Assembly (NCBI GenBank): GCA_958429225.1
Contig: CAUAJB010000012.1
Span: forward strand, 1 to 36,931
Length of the DNA stretch: 36,931 bases
Origin: an uncultured Collinsella sp.
Lineage (GTDB): Bacteria; Actinomycetota; Coriobacteriia; Coriobacteriales; Coriobacteriaceae
Direction of reading: 5' to 3'
In this document: one piece after another, positions 16,425 through 25,233 of the stretch
Layout of the letters: every line of letters starts with the position of its first letter
Numbering within the stretch: the first letter of the stretch is position 1
Program-made: the position numbers and the translations under genes
The notes under the pieces: model-generated
Seen by the model: only the letters and a program-made list of their open reading frames with translations
Told to the model about the DNA's origin: nothing
The model's database searches: none

Positions 16425-18041
16425 TTACTGCTCCTTCTCAATTGCGTTTTCGACCTTGTCGCGCATCTCGGCGACCTTCATGCCAAAGATGATCTGGATA
16501 TTATTGCCGTTGCGGTTGATGCCGCTGTTGGGCACGTGGTTGATGAGGTCCTCATTGATGAGGTCCGGGTTCTTAACGTTCACGCGGAGACGCGTAAAGC
16601 AGTTCTCGAGCTCCTCGATGTTGTCCTTGCCACCAAGACCTGCGACCAGGTCGGCAATACCTGCATCGACGCCCTCTGCGGGAGCCGCGGCAACAGCGCC
16701 CTGCTTCACCGCGACAGACGCGGCGGCCTCGCCCTCGGCAACGGACTCGGCAAGCTCGGACTCTTCCTCGCGACCAGGCGTGTGGAGGTTGAGCTTCTTG
16801 ATAAGGAAGGTGAAGAGGAAGAAGTACAGAGCGGCGTTGACGACTCCAAGCACCAGCATAACCGGCCAGTTGGTCTTATCGACACCGAGGACCAGGTTGG
16901 AAACCACGATGTTGATGATGCCGCCTGCAGTCGAAGCGGGCACGGAGAGGACCTTGAGCAGGACCAGGAAGATGCCGGAAAGAACCGAGTGAACGACAAA
17001 GAGCACGGGAGCGGCAAAGACAAAGAGGAAGTCCATGGGCTCGGTCACGCAGGAGAGCACGGCGGTGATGATCAGCGGGATAATAACGGCCTTGGTCTTA
17101 TCCTTGTTCCCCTTGTAAGCGGTGACGATAAAGGCGAGACCGATACCGATGTAGGGCCACAGGTTGTTGAAGGTGTAGCTGTTGAAATACGTACTATCGG
17201 AGAAGGGCTGACCCGTCATTGCCATCTCGGCAACACGGATGGGATAGGCGCCGGCAATAACCTGATCACCCAGCGTCAGGGTGCCACCCACATCGGAGAA
17301 CTGGAACGGGGTGTAGATGAGGTGGTGCAGACCGGTGGGAACGAGCAGCTTGTTGAGCATGCCGTAGATAAACAGACCGATGTTGCCCGACTCCTTAATG
17401 ATGCCGGCAACGGAGGAGATGGCACCCTGAACCGGAGGCCAAACGATGCAGAAGCCAGCGCCCATGATCCAGGAAATGATGATCATAATCAGGAACGGGA
17501 AGCGGACGCCCGAGAACATCGAAAGGGCAATGGGGAACTGCTTGTTCGAGTACTTGTTGAACACGGCACCGGTGATGCAACCGAGAATGATGCCGCCAAA
17601 CACGCCAGTATCGAGTACCTGGATGCCCATAACGGTGGCCTGGCCGGTTCCGGTAAGACCGAGCATGCCGCTCGCATCGGCAAGAGAGCCGGTGGCGTTG
17701 AGCACGATGTTGTTAGCCTGCAGGAACAGGAAGAACGACATCAGGGCGATCAGCGAAGCATGACCCTTGTTCTTCTTTGCCATGGCGCCGGCGATGCCCA
17801 CGCAGAACAGAATCGAGAGGTTGTTGATGATAAACATCAGCGACTGATAGACAACGGCGCCCACAAGCTGGAACGCACCGGAGCCCAGTACGGGGACCAA
17901 AGCGCAGATGGTCTTGTTGGTCAGAATAATGCCCACGATGAGCAGGATGCCGGCAACCGAGAGATACATCATCGGCTGGACGATCGACTTCGCGAACACC
18001 TCCAACGGCGCTTTGAAATTGAACTTCTTTTTTGCGGTCAT
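16425..18041 (-). CDS. PTS transporter subunit EIICB, alpha-glucoside (MalP/GlvC) type
   Basis: A 538-residue permease with the order EIIC then EIIB. The membrane part begins at KSIVQPMMYLSVAGILLIVG, shows about ten hydrophobic segments, and includes GLHHLIYTPF and CVTEPMDFLFVF, both typical of the glucose/maltose/alpha-glucoside branch. An Ala/Glu-rich linker (about residues 415-450) leads to EIIB with the phospho-cysteine in NCFTRLRV. There is no EIIA domain; the separate EIIA encoded two genes upstream fits. The ATG at 18039-18041 has GGGGAG seven bases ahead; an in-frame ATG at 18068 is less well placed. With the GH4 gene it forms the transport-and-cleavage pair of the locus. Confidence 0.9.
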   Translation of the reverse strand: MTAKKKFNFKAPLEVFAKSIVQPMMYLSVAGILLIVGIILTNKTICALVPVLGSGAFQLVGAVVYQSLMFIINNLSILFCVGIAGAMAKKNKGHASLIALMSFFLFLQANNIVLNATGSLADASGMLGLTGTGQATVMGIQVLDTGVFGGIILGCITGAVFNKYSNKQFPIALSMFSGVRFPFLIMIIISWIMGAGFCIVWPPVQGAISSVAGIIKESGNIGLFIYGMLNKLLVPTGLHHLIYTPFQFSDVGGTLTLGDQVIAGAYPIRVAEMAMTGQPFSDSTYFNSYTFNNLWPYIGIGLAFIVTAYKGNKDKTKAVIIPLIITAVLSCVTEPMDFLFVFAAPVLFVVHSVLSGIFLVLLKVLSVPASTAGGIINIVVSNLVLGVDKTNWPVMLVLGVVNAALYFFLFTFLIKKLNLHTPGREEESELAESVAEGEAAASVAVKQGAVAAAPAEGVDAGIADLVAGLGGKDNIEELENCFTRLRVNVKNPDLINEDLINHVPNSGINRNGNNIQIIFGMKVAEMRDKVENAIEKEQ

Positions 18042-18080
18042 AGCGGTACTCCCCTTCCTTTTCCGCAAATTAAGACAGAT

Positions 18081-18133
18081 GTGCCCTAGACAAGACCGTG
18101 AGCCTTGCCTTATATCAATCGATGTGTGGGCAC
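18081..18133 (-). promoter_or_regulatory. Leader hairpin between antiterminator and EIICB genes
   Basis: On the minus-strand transcript an outer stem GTGCCC/GGGCAC (18128-18133 with 18081-18086) encloses an inner stem GGCAAG/CTTGTC. It lies between the LicT-type gene and the gene for its expected target, where a terminator or antiterminator switch might be placed. I do not see a clear LicT recognition sequence or T-run, so this is only a candidate. Confidence 0.35.
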
Positions 18134-18140
18134 GTTATGC

Positions 18141-18995
18141 CTAGAGACCAGGTTCTCCAAGCAGGTTAACAATGTGATATGCGAGATAACTCTTTTCGGC
18201 ATCGGTAACGACAACGTTATAGATAGACGACAAGTGAGCGGCTATGGCGTCCGCGCACGAGAATGCACACGGATACGCCGTTTCATCGATTCGGAACAGC
18301 GCGTCTCCGTTGATTTGCCCGGCCGTAGGATCGAGCGCTCGCTGTGCGAAAAACTGCAGGTGACGAACGAAACGTTCGTAAGGCAGCGAGGTGTCATCGA
18401 GGGTCGTAGCATAGCGCTCAGAAACAATCGCGAGCACGTCGCGAACAAGCTGGACCGAAACAATCAGACGATCGGAGCGTTGCGGCATGGTGGCGTTGAC
18501 GATATGCAGCGTAATGAAACCCTGCTCTTCTTCGCTCATCTGGATGCCCATATACTCCTTGATAATCTGCAGCGCACGGCCCGCAAGCGCGTACTCCTTG
18601 CGATAGAACTGCTGAATCTCGAGTAGCAACGGATTCTCACAGGGGACGCCCTTGCGCTCGCGCTCCAAAGCAAGGCTGATATGGTCTGCGAGAGCAATGA
18701 GAATCTTATCGTTGATGTCGGCATTGAGCTCTCGACGAAGCATCTGAACGATTTCCTCGGAAATCACGAGGTTGACGGTGGGGATGGACTCCAAAAGATG
18801 TGCCAAGCGGTCAATCGTACGCGAGTCCTGAGAAGTTCCCTCCTGCAACGCGTAGGTCTTTTCGATCGACGCCTCGTCGATGGCATCGCCGGCATGACGG
18901 CCAAAGCAGAGGCCTCGACCGATGACGATGAGCTCGGAGCCATCGTCCGAAGTGGCCATTGCGACGTTGTTGTTAAAAACTCGCTTGATAACCAC
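18141..18995 (-). CDS. LicT/BglG-type transcriptional antiterminator with two PRDs
   Basis: About 284 residues, the usual length for the LicT/BglG/SacY family. The first 55 residues are the RNA-binding CAT domain (VVIKRVFNNNVAMA). Two PTS regulation domains follow, with conserved histidines in DRLAHLL and ADHISLAL (PRD1) and in ITLHIVNA and YLAYHIVNLL (PRD2); these are phosphorylated by PTS proteins to set activity. The protein would bind a hairpin in the leader RNA of the PTS genes and prevent termination when the sugar is present. The start is uncertain: the GTG at 18995 best matches the family N-terminus and has GGTGGG close ahead, while the frame opens at a GTG at 19007. It lies between the EIIA and EIICB genes, consistent with autoregulation of the operon. 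Confidence 0.88.
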   Translation of the reverse strand: MVIKRVFNNNVAMATSDDGSELIVIGRGLCFGRHAGDAIDEASIEKTYALQEGTSQDSRTIDRLAHLLESIPTVNLVISEEIVQMLRRELNADINDKILIALADHISLALERERKGVPCENPLLLEIQQFYRKEYALAGRALQIIKEYMGIQMSEEEQGFITLHIVNATMPQRSDRLIVSVQLVRDVLAIVSERYATTLDDTSLPYERFVRHLQFFAQRALDPTAGQINGDALFRIDETAYPCAFSCADAIAAHLSSIYNVVVTDAEKSYLAYHIVNLLGEPGL

Positions 18996-19013
18996 GGTAC
19001 CCACCACAAGAAT

Positions 19014-19526
19014 TTACTCGGAAAGCCAGACGACAGGCTCTTTAACAGCAACAGGGCCGGAAGCATGCTCACGAAGAGTCGAGTTCTCCGAACGCTCGCA
19101 CACGATAACGAAGACCGTGGGATCAAAGCCGGCAGCGCGAACCACGTCGAAATCGACCTCGACGAGGGGCTGGCCCGCGTCAACGTGATCACCCTGGGCA
19201 ACAAGCGCATGGAAGCCCTTGCCCTCAAGTTTAACAGTGTCGATTCCGATATGCAGCATCACCTGAGCAGAGCTGTTATCGGACATGATGCCCAGCGCGT
19301 GCTCAGTCGGAAACAGAGCGGCGACGGTACCGGAAACAGGAGCGCACACCGTTCCCTCTTGGGGAACCACGGCAACGCCATCGCCCACTGCACGGCTGCT
19401 AAAAGCGGGGTCATTGGTTTTTTCTAGATTAACAAGCTCGCCGGAAACGGGAGCGAGGATTTCGAACTCGGAAGCCGCAGTCGTCTGCTTATCCGAACCA
19501 CCCATTAGGCGAGAAAAGAAACCCAT
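19014..19526 (-). CDS. PTS EIIA, glucose type (Crr-like)
   Basis: A 170-residue soluble EIIA of the glucose family. It contains ILAPVSGELVNLEKTNDPAF, the central DGVAVVPQEGTVCAPVSGTV, and the active-site histidine in VMLHIGIDTVKLEGKGF, which passes phosphate from HPr to an EIIB cysteine. It likely serves the EIICB at 16425-18041 and may also serve the IIA-less EIIBC at 3267-4637. The ATG at 19524-19526 (MGFFSRL) follows AGGGA by ten bases; the open frame further up to 19589 lacks family homology. It is the first gene of the four-gene alpha-glucoside operon, followed by the antiterminator gene after less than 20 bases. Confidence 0.9.
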   Translation of the reverse strand: MGFFSRLMGGSDKQTTAASEFEILAPVSGELVNLEKTNDPAFSSRAVGDGVAVVPQEGTVCAPVSGTVAALFPTEHALGIMSDNSSAQVMLHIGIDTVKLEGKGFHALVAQGDHVDAGQPLVEVDFDVVRAAGFDPTVFVIVCERSENSTLREHASGPVAVKEPVVWLSE

Positions 19527-19606
19527 GGTGACATGTCCCTTCATAAATATAGCCCAACCAAAATCAATCGAATGCACCCATTGAGACACATCCGTTCTAA
19601 GACTTT

Positions 19607-19639
19607 GGTTAGGCCCACGTCCGAGGGGACTCGGTAACC
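19607..19639 (-). promoter_or_regulatory. Leader hairpin resembling a LicT-type antiterminator target
   Basis: In the transcript, GGTTA (19639-19635) pairs with TAACC (19611-19607) and CCGAG with CTCGG around a 4-base loop, leaving a 9-base one-sided bulge. A GTTAC next to a stem with asymmetric bulges recalls the ribonucleic antiterminator fold bound by LicT-like proteins, one of which is encoded in this operon. ACGTGGG/CCCACGT at 19655-19661 and 19614-19620 adds a second, overlapping inverted repeat. Confidence 0.4.
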
Positions 19640-19663
19640 TTCCGCATTTCTTTTACGTGGGTT

Positions 19664-19691
19664 ATTATAGACAAGCCCAAAGCCGGAACAA
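19664..19691 (-). promoter_or_regulatory. Promoter of the EIIA-licT-EIICB-GH4 operon
   Basis: On the minus strand TTGTTC (19691-19686) and a perfect TATAAT (19669-19664) are 16 bases apart. Transcription should begin near 19657, giving a leader of about 130 bases that contains the hairpin at 19607-19639. Confidence 0.7.
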
Positions 19692-19740
19692 TCATTATGA
19701 CCGGCGAACGGTATTTTTTCTCCGATAAACGGTATTTAAG

Positions 19741-19783
19741 CGGCACTTAGGGACGTTCCTTTTCTGCCGGCACTCGGGAGCAC
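19741..19783. repeat. Palindromic repeat, degenerate copy (GGGACGTTCCTT family)
   Basis: The first arm (19741-19761) is identical to the arm at 8215-8235. The second half has decayed to CGGCACTCGGGAGCACTCC and is in direct rather than inverted orientation. It lies between two divergent genes. Confidence 0.65.
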
Positions 19784-19801
19784 TCCTCACTCTGGTGCAT
19801 T

Positions 19802-19848
19802 GGGGACAGGTTTGTTTGCACCAGGTTGGTGCAGATTAACCTGCCCCC
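19802..19848. repeat. Palindromic repeat (GGGGACAGG family)
   Basis: Left arm 19802-19823 (GGGGACAGGTTTGTTTGCAC start) and right arm 19827-19848 are imperfect inverted copies. The same pair recurs at 31161-31207, where the right arm is nearly identical. This is a second REP-doublet-like family, distinct from the GGGACGTTCCTT one. Confidence 0.75.
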
Positions 19849-19869
19849 ATTGCGCCAATTTCGTATGCG

Positions 19870-20631
19870 CTAGATGAAGAGCTCGCATTCCTTCCGCACG
19901 ACGCAAACCTTGCTCAGCATCTGGGAAACAGCGGATAGTTTGCTGGAATCAAGCTTGCGAGCACCTCGCGGACATACGGCGATGCAGCGCATGCAGGAGA
20001 TGCACGCCTCGCCAGCTGCTCGTTTGGGGTCACCCTTGTCGATAGCACAAACGGGGCACGCCGCGGCGCATGCACCGCAGGAGACACAATCCCCTGTTGC
20101 CTCGGGTGCCATGCGGTGACCTCTGGCTTGTTTATAAGGACGATTGCCGGGGATAGAGGGCTCGGACGCATCCTCAGCCAACAGCTTTTGCTGAATTTGC
20201 TGCGCAAACTCTGCGAGCTGCGCCGCATCCTGCGCATCCGGACGACCGGCAGCAAACTGTCGTGCAATGGAATGTTCTGCAATGGCTGCAACTGCCGCGA
20301 TCACCCGGAATCCCGCATGCTTCGCAACGTCCTCCAGCTCTACGAGCGTGTCCTCAAACGCGCGGTTTCCGTATACGCAAACCAAAACAGCCCGAGCCCC
20401 GTTGCCGCGCACCATGCCCAACCGGTCAGCCACCACAGCCGGGATTCTACCGGCATACGCCGGCACAGAGATTACGGCCACGTCGTCCTCGGTCATCGAG
20501 ACAGCGCTGAAATCTAGCCCGCTAACGGTCAGATCGACGGTAACGGTATTCTTGTCCAGTGCCCCGGCCACAAGGCCAGACACCTTCTGCGTTCCACCCG
20601 TCGGACTAAACACAATTTCGAATACGCTCAT
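19870..20631 (-). CDS. EFR1-family flavodoxin-like/ferredoxin protein
   Basis: A 253-residue protein with two parts. Residues 1-165 are flavodoxin-like: the opening FEIVFSPTGGTQKV is a phosphate-binding loop for FMN, followed by VAVISVPAYAGRIP and VLVCVYGNRAFEDTLVEL. Residues 180-240 hold two 4Fe-4S sites, CVSCGACAAACPVCA and CISCMRCIAVCPRGA. This matches the EFR1 family of small electron carriers common in anaerobes. The redox partner is not known. The ATG at 20629-20631 follows GGGAGG. The gene stands alone, with repeat elements on both sides. Confidence 0.88.
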   Translation of the reverse strand: MSVFEIVFSPTGGTQKVSGLVAGALDKNTVTVDLTVSGLDFSAVSMTEDDVAVISVPAYAGRIPAVVADRLGMVRGNGARAVLVCVYGNRAFEDTLVELEDVAKHAGFRVIAAVAAIAEHSIARQFAAGRPDAQDAAQLAEFAQQIQQKLLAEDASEPSIPGNRPYKQARGHRMAPEATGDCVSCGACAAACPVCAIDKGDPKRAAGEACISCMRCIAVCPRGARKLDSSKLSAVSQMLSKVCVVRKECELFI

Positions 20632-20767
20632 CGAGACACCCTCCCCCTACGTCTGGCAACGCGTCAAGCCGTTTTCACATCCAGCCAGAGTATACGGCAC
20701 GTGGGATCCCCATTTTGGTGCATCAAGCACCCCAATGCACCAACCCTACGCTGTCTGCCTCTTCGTT

Positions 20768-20805
20768 TTGTATAAATTACGGTACAGATTGTATATATTT
20801 ACGGG
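20768..20805. promoter_or_regulatory. AT-rich direct repeats upstream of the EFR1 gene
   Basis: TTGTATAAATTACGG (20768-20782) and TTGTATATATTTACGGG (20789-20805) are near-identical direct repeats 21 bases apart, in an AT-rich island. They could be promoter elements or an operator for the EFR1 gene about 140 bases away. No clean -35/-10 pair could be fixed. Confidence 0.3.
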
Positions 20806-20843
20806 ATACCGCCGTGTTCTCCCGAGGTACCCCATCCTGGCCC

Positions 20844-21076
20844 GTGCAAAAAACGGAGTATTCTGCAACGTGACCGCGCCAGCAATACCCCGAGCGGGCA
20901 AACCTTTAGGGCGCTGCGTCATTTTGGGTTCCGACATGGCGAGAATGACGCGCCCCTGCTCCGGAAAACGACGAAATCTGACTCAGAACGCTCGCTAGGG
21001 ATATCCGAAAGCCACCGTTGGCGACGTCAAATCATATGCAGACAACTCGAACTGCAGAATACTCCAAAAAATGCAC
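20844..21076. repeat. 233-bp element with 24-base inverted ends
   Basis: GTGCAAAAAACGGAGTATTC begins the left end (20844-20867); the right end (21053-21076) is its inverted copy with TGCAGAATACTCC identical and changes only in the A-run. Between them lies about 185 bases with short open frames on the minus strand (20746-20937, 20995-21183) that lack recognisable domains. The shape is that of a small non-autonomous mobile element, or a repeat pair; no target duplication was found. Confidence 0.45.
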
Positions 21077-21185
21077 GGCGCACCCCATGGGACCCATTGC
21101 CGCATGGTAGGAAACAGGCCCACGGCATCCTCTAGATGCATTCCCGAGGAAATCACATTTGAACTAGCGATCGGATACGGCAAAC

Positions 21186-21220
21186 AAAAAGGGCCCCGAG
21201 CGTAGTTGCTCGGGGCCCTT
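21186..21220 (-). terminator. Terminator of the DEAD-box helicase gene
   Basis: A 13-bp stem (AAGGGCCCCGAGC at 21189-21201 and its complement at 21208-21220) is followed on the minus strand by TTTTTG. It lies about 30 bases past the helicase stop codon. Confidence 0.85.
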
Positions 21221-21252
21221 GGTTCACCTCGCTCTAGCGGGCGATGCGTATG

Positions 21253-23511
<2,259 letters not shown>

Positions 23512-23782
23512 ATGTTGTTGTTCCTTATCTGCACGCGCAATGGGCACGGCATGCGGCCGCGCGGGCGTGCTTGGTAGTGCGCTAATACATACAAAAACAG
23601 GTGCGCACAGAGAGGACGTTGCTCAGCACGCTGGCGATCGCTTTGGCAGCCCTATCACGCGCCGTCCAGACGCAGCAGCTCTAAGCGATGGAGCAGATTC
23701 GCCGCCGGTTAGTATACCCGTGCTTCGCATGCCCCCACGTAAACCACAGATGACGAGGCGGACGAGGTGGGCCCGGCTGATT

Positions 23783-23920
23783 GTCTCAATCTGTAACATC
23801 TACAGGGCGAATCTTCCTCTACGTGTTACAGATCGAGACAAACGGTCGACACGGCTCACAAACGTCTCAATCTGTAACAGTTAACGAGTAAAATCGGCCC
23901 TAATTGTTATAGATCAAGAC
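23783..23920. repeat. Two-unit array of the 57-bp inverted-repeat element
   Basis: Units at 23783-23839 and 23864-23920 are each exactly 57 bases: a 16-base left arm (GTCTCAATCTGTAACA in both), 25 variable bases, and an inverted right arm. They begin 81 bases apart, with a 24-base linker. The first unit has a centre in the reverse orientation relative to most copies in the 27361-27839 array. The array sits between the helicase and FHA genes; the rest of the 590-base gap shows no gene. Confidence 0.9.
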
Positions 23921-23964
23921 AGAGGGGGATTTCCGTCCAGTCCAAACCAAATCTCTCAGTCTTC

Positions 23965-23992
23965 CTGCAATTTCGAACATGTGGCCTATAAT
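23965..23992 (+). promoter_or_regulatory. Candidate promoter of the FHA/kinase genes
   Basis: A perfect TATAAT (23987-23992) has CTGCAA at 23965-23970, a weak -35, 16 bases upstream. The FHA gene starts at 24100, leaving a leader of about 100 bases. Confidence 0.55.
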
Positions 23993-24099
23993 GTTGCTTT
24001 AGTTACGCTATATATTGCGCAGCCATTTAATACGTCGCCCACCGGGGGCCATTAATTCCTATCGCCATATTGGCTAGGAAGCAATCAAAGGAGGTATCC

Positions 24100-25062
24100 G
24101 TGGCAGCAGAGACGCCTTGCTCGGTCCTCTATAACGATATTCGCTCGTTCGGCGGTCTTAAACATCTCGAGATCGCCCGAATGCTCATCAATGGAAACTC
24201 TTATCTCGGCAGTACCCTGCTCGAGAAATGCTCTTCCAACCGCTCGTATCTCACCCGTTACATCGTCCATCGCAAGCCTGACCAGTGCGCGCCCTCCATC
24301 TACAGCGACTTTACCGTCACCACGCTCAACCTTTCCTCGGCAATCTGCAGCAAGCTCGGCGGCGGCGAGTCCGCCTATCGGGCAATCGCCGAGCACTATC
24401 GCGGTCCGGCCGCCAACGAAATGATGTCGGCTCTCGCCAGCTACAAGCTGGACAGCCGCCTATATGCAAATGCCCTCAATCGCATCGACAACTTTGACGG
24501 CAATGCCGTGCGCGAGAAAAGCACGCTTTACCTTATGCTCTTTGTGGCAACGGGGGCGCTCGCCGATCCCGTTCAGGGCGTGGCCACCGTCGAGCGCTTT
24601 TGCGACAGCAAGACGGGCGAGCACTTTGGCACCACCGAAACTACCGTCGGACGTGGCTTTATGAGCAGCCTGGAGCAGCCGCGCACCGTCGCCCCCAACC
24701 TCGGTCTGCTCAGAACCCATGCCGACAACTGCGCCGGCATGCAAATCCATCCCCTCACACGCGATCCGCGCGGCACCGTGATTGGTTCTTTGCCCAAAAC
24801 CTCGCCCAGCATCACCGATGTGGGCGCCGACGCATCGCGCGAGCATCTTCGCATTTGGCTTGAGGGTGAGCACTGGTACGCCCAGGGCCTTGGGTCGACC
24901 AACGGCACAGTGCTCGAATCGGGCGCGGGTGACGGCGATATTGTGATTGAGCCGCCGCGCGACCAACGCGAGCCTGGCAAGATCTATCCCCCAGTGGAAA
25001 TCGAAAACAGCGACAGGCTCCATCTGGGTCTCTACACGACATTCCTTGTCATTGTGGACTAG
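24100..25062 (+). CDS. FHA-domain protein with unrecognised N-terminal region
   Basis: A 320-residue protein. The C-terminal 90 residues form an FHA domain, which binds phosphothreonine: ASREHLRIW and GLGSTNGTV are the conserved SxxH and STNGT blocks, followed by a closing LHLGLYTTFLVIV strand. The preceding 220 residues are soluble, contain several Ser/Ala-rich helices, and match no family I know. The chosen start is a GTG at 24100 with AAAGGAGGT at ideal distance; a TTG at 24070 in frame has none. A serine/threonine kinase gene follows 170 bases downstream on the same strand after a hairpin, so the FHA domain probably recognises that kinase or its targets. Repeat arrays lie on both sides of this pair. 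Confidence 0.8.
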   Translation: MAAETPCSVLYNDIRSFGGLKHLEIARMLINGNSYLGSTLLEKCSSNRSYLTRYIVHRKPDQCAPSIYSDFTVTTLNLSSAICSKLGGGESAYRAIAEHYRGPAANEMMSALASYKLDSRLYANALNRIDNFDGNAVREKSTLYLMLFVATGALADPVQGVATVERFCDSKTGEHFGTTETTVGRGFMSSLEQPRTVAPNLGLLRTHADNCAGMQIHPLTRDPRGTVIGSLPKTSPSITDVGADASREHLRIWLEGEHWYAQGLGSTNGTVLESGAGDGDIVIEPPRDQREPGKIYPPVEIENSDRLHLGLYTTFLVIVD

Positions 25063-25064
25063 CG

Positions 25065-25102
25065 CGGACGGCGATCGGAAGACGGTCGCCGTCCGTCTTT
25101 CG
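25065..25102 (+). terminator. Hairpin after the FHA gene
   Basis: CGGACGGCGA (25065-25074) pairs with TCGCCGTCCG (25086-25095) and is followed by TCTTTCGTCTT. It begins three bases after the FHA stop, so it may end or attenuate that transcript before the kinase gene. Confidence 0.65.
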
Positions 25103-25233
25103 TCTTCTACCTTCTGCGTCGTAAACGACAATGCTCAGCGGTATACGTGGGCAGTGCGGCTATCATGGTACTTTACCGATATCCGCACTGCTCGCGTATA
25201 CGTGCGGCAACCCATGCCAGACAAAGGAACGCC

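Noticed and set aside
15015..18089. 1024-residue open frame on the plus strand
   Set aside because: It lies opposite the well-supported GH4 and PTS genes, has low-complexity His/Val/Asp-rich composition and no domain; it is a codon-bias shadow.
20746..21183. Two small minus-strand frames (63 and 62 residues)
   Set aside because: They lie in or beside the 233-bp repeat element and have no ribosome site or domain; treated as part of the repeat.
23512..23782. Riboswitch or RNA gene ahead of the helicase
   Set aside because: The gap is not part of a recognisable fold; only a weak TATACT box (23711-23716 on the minus strand) was seen, without a -35.
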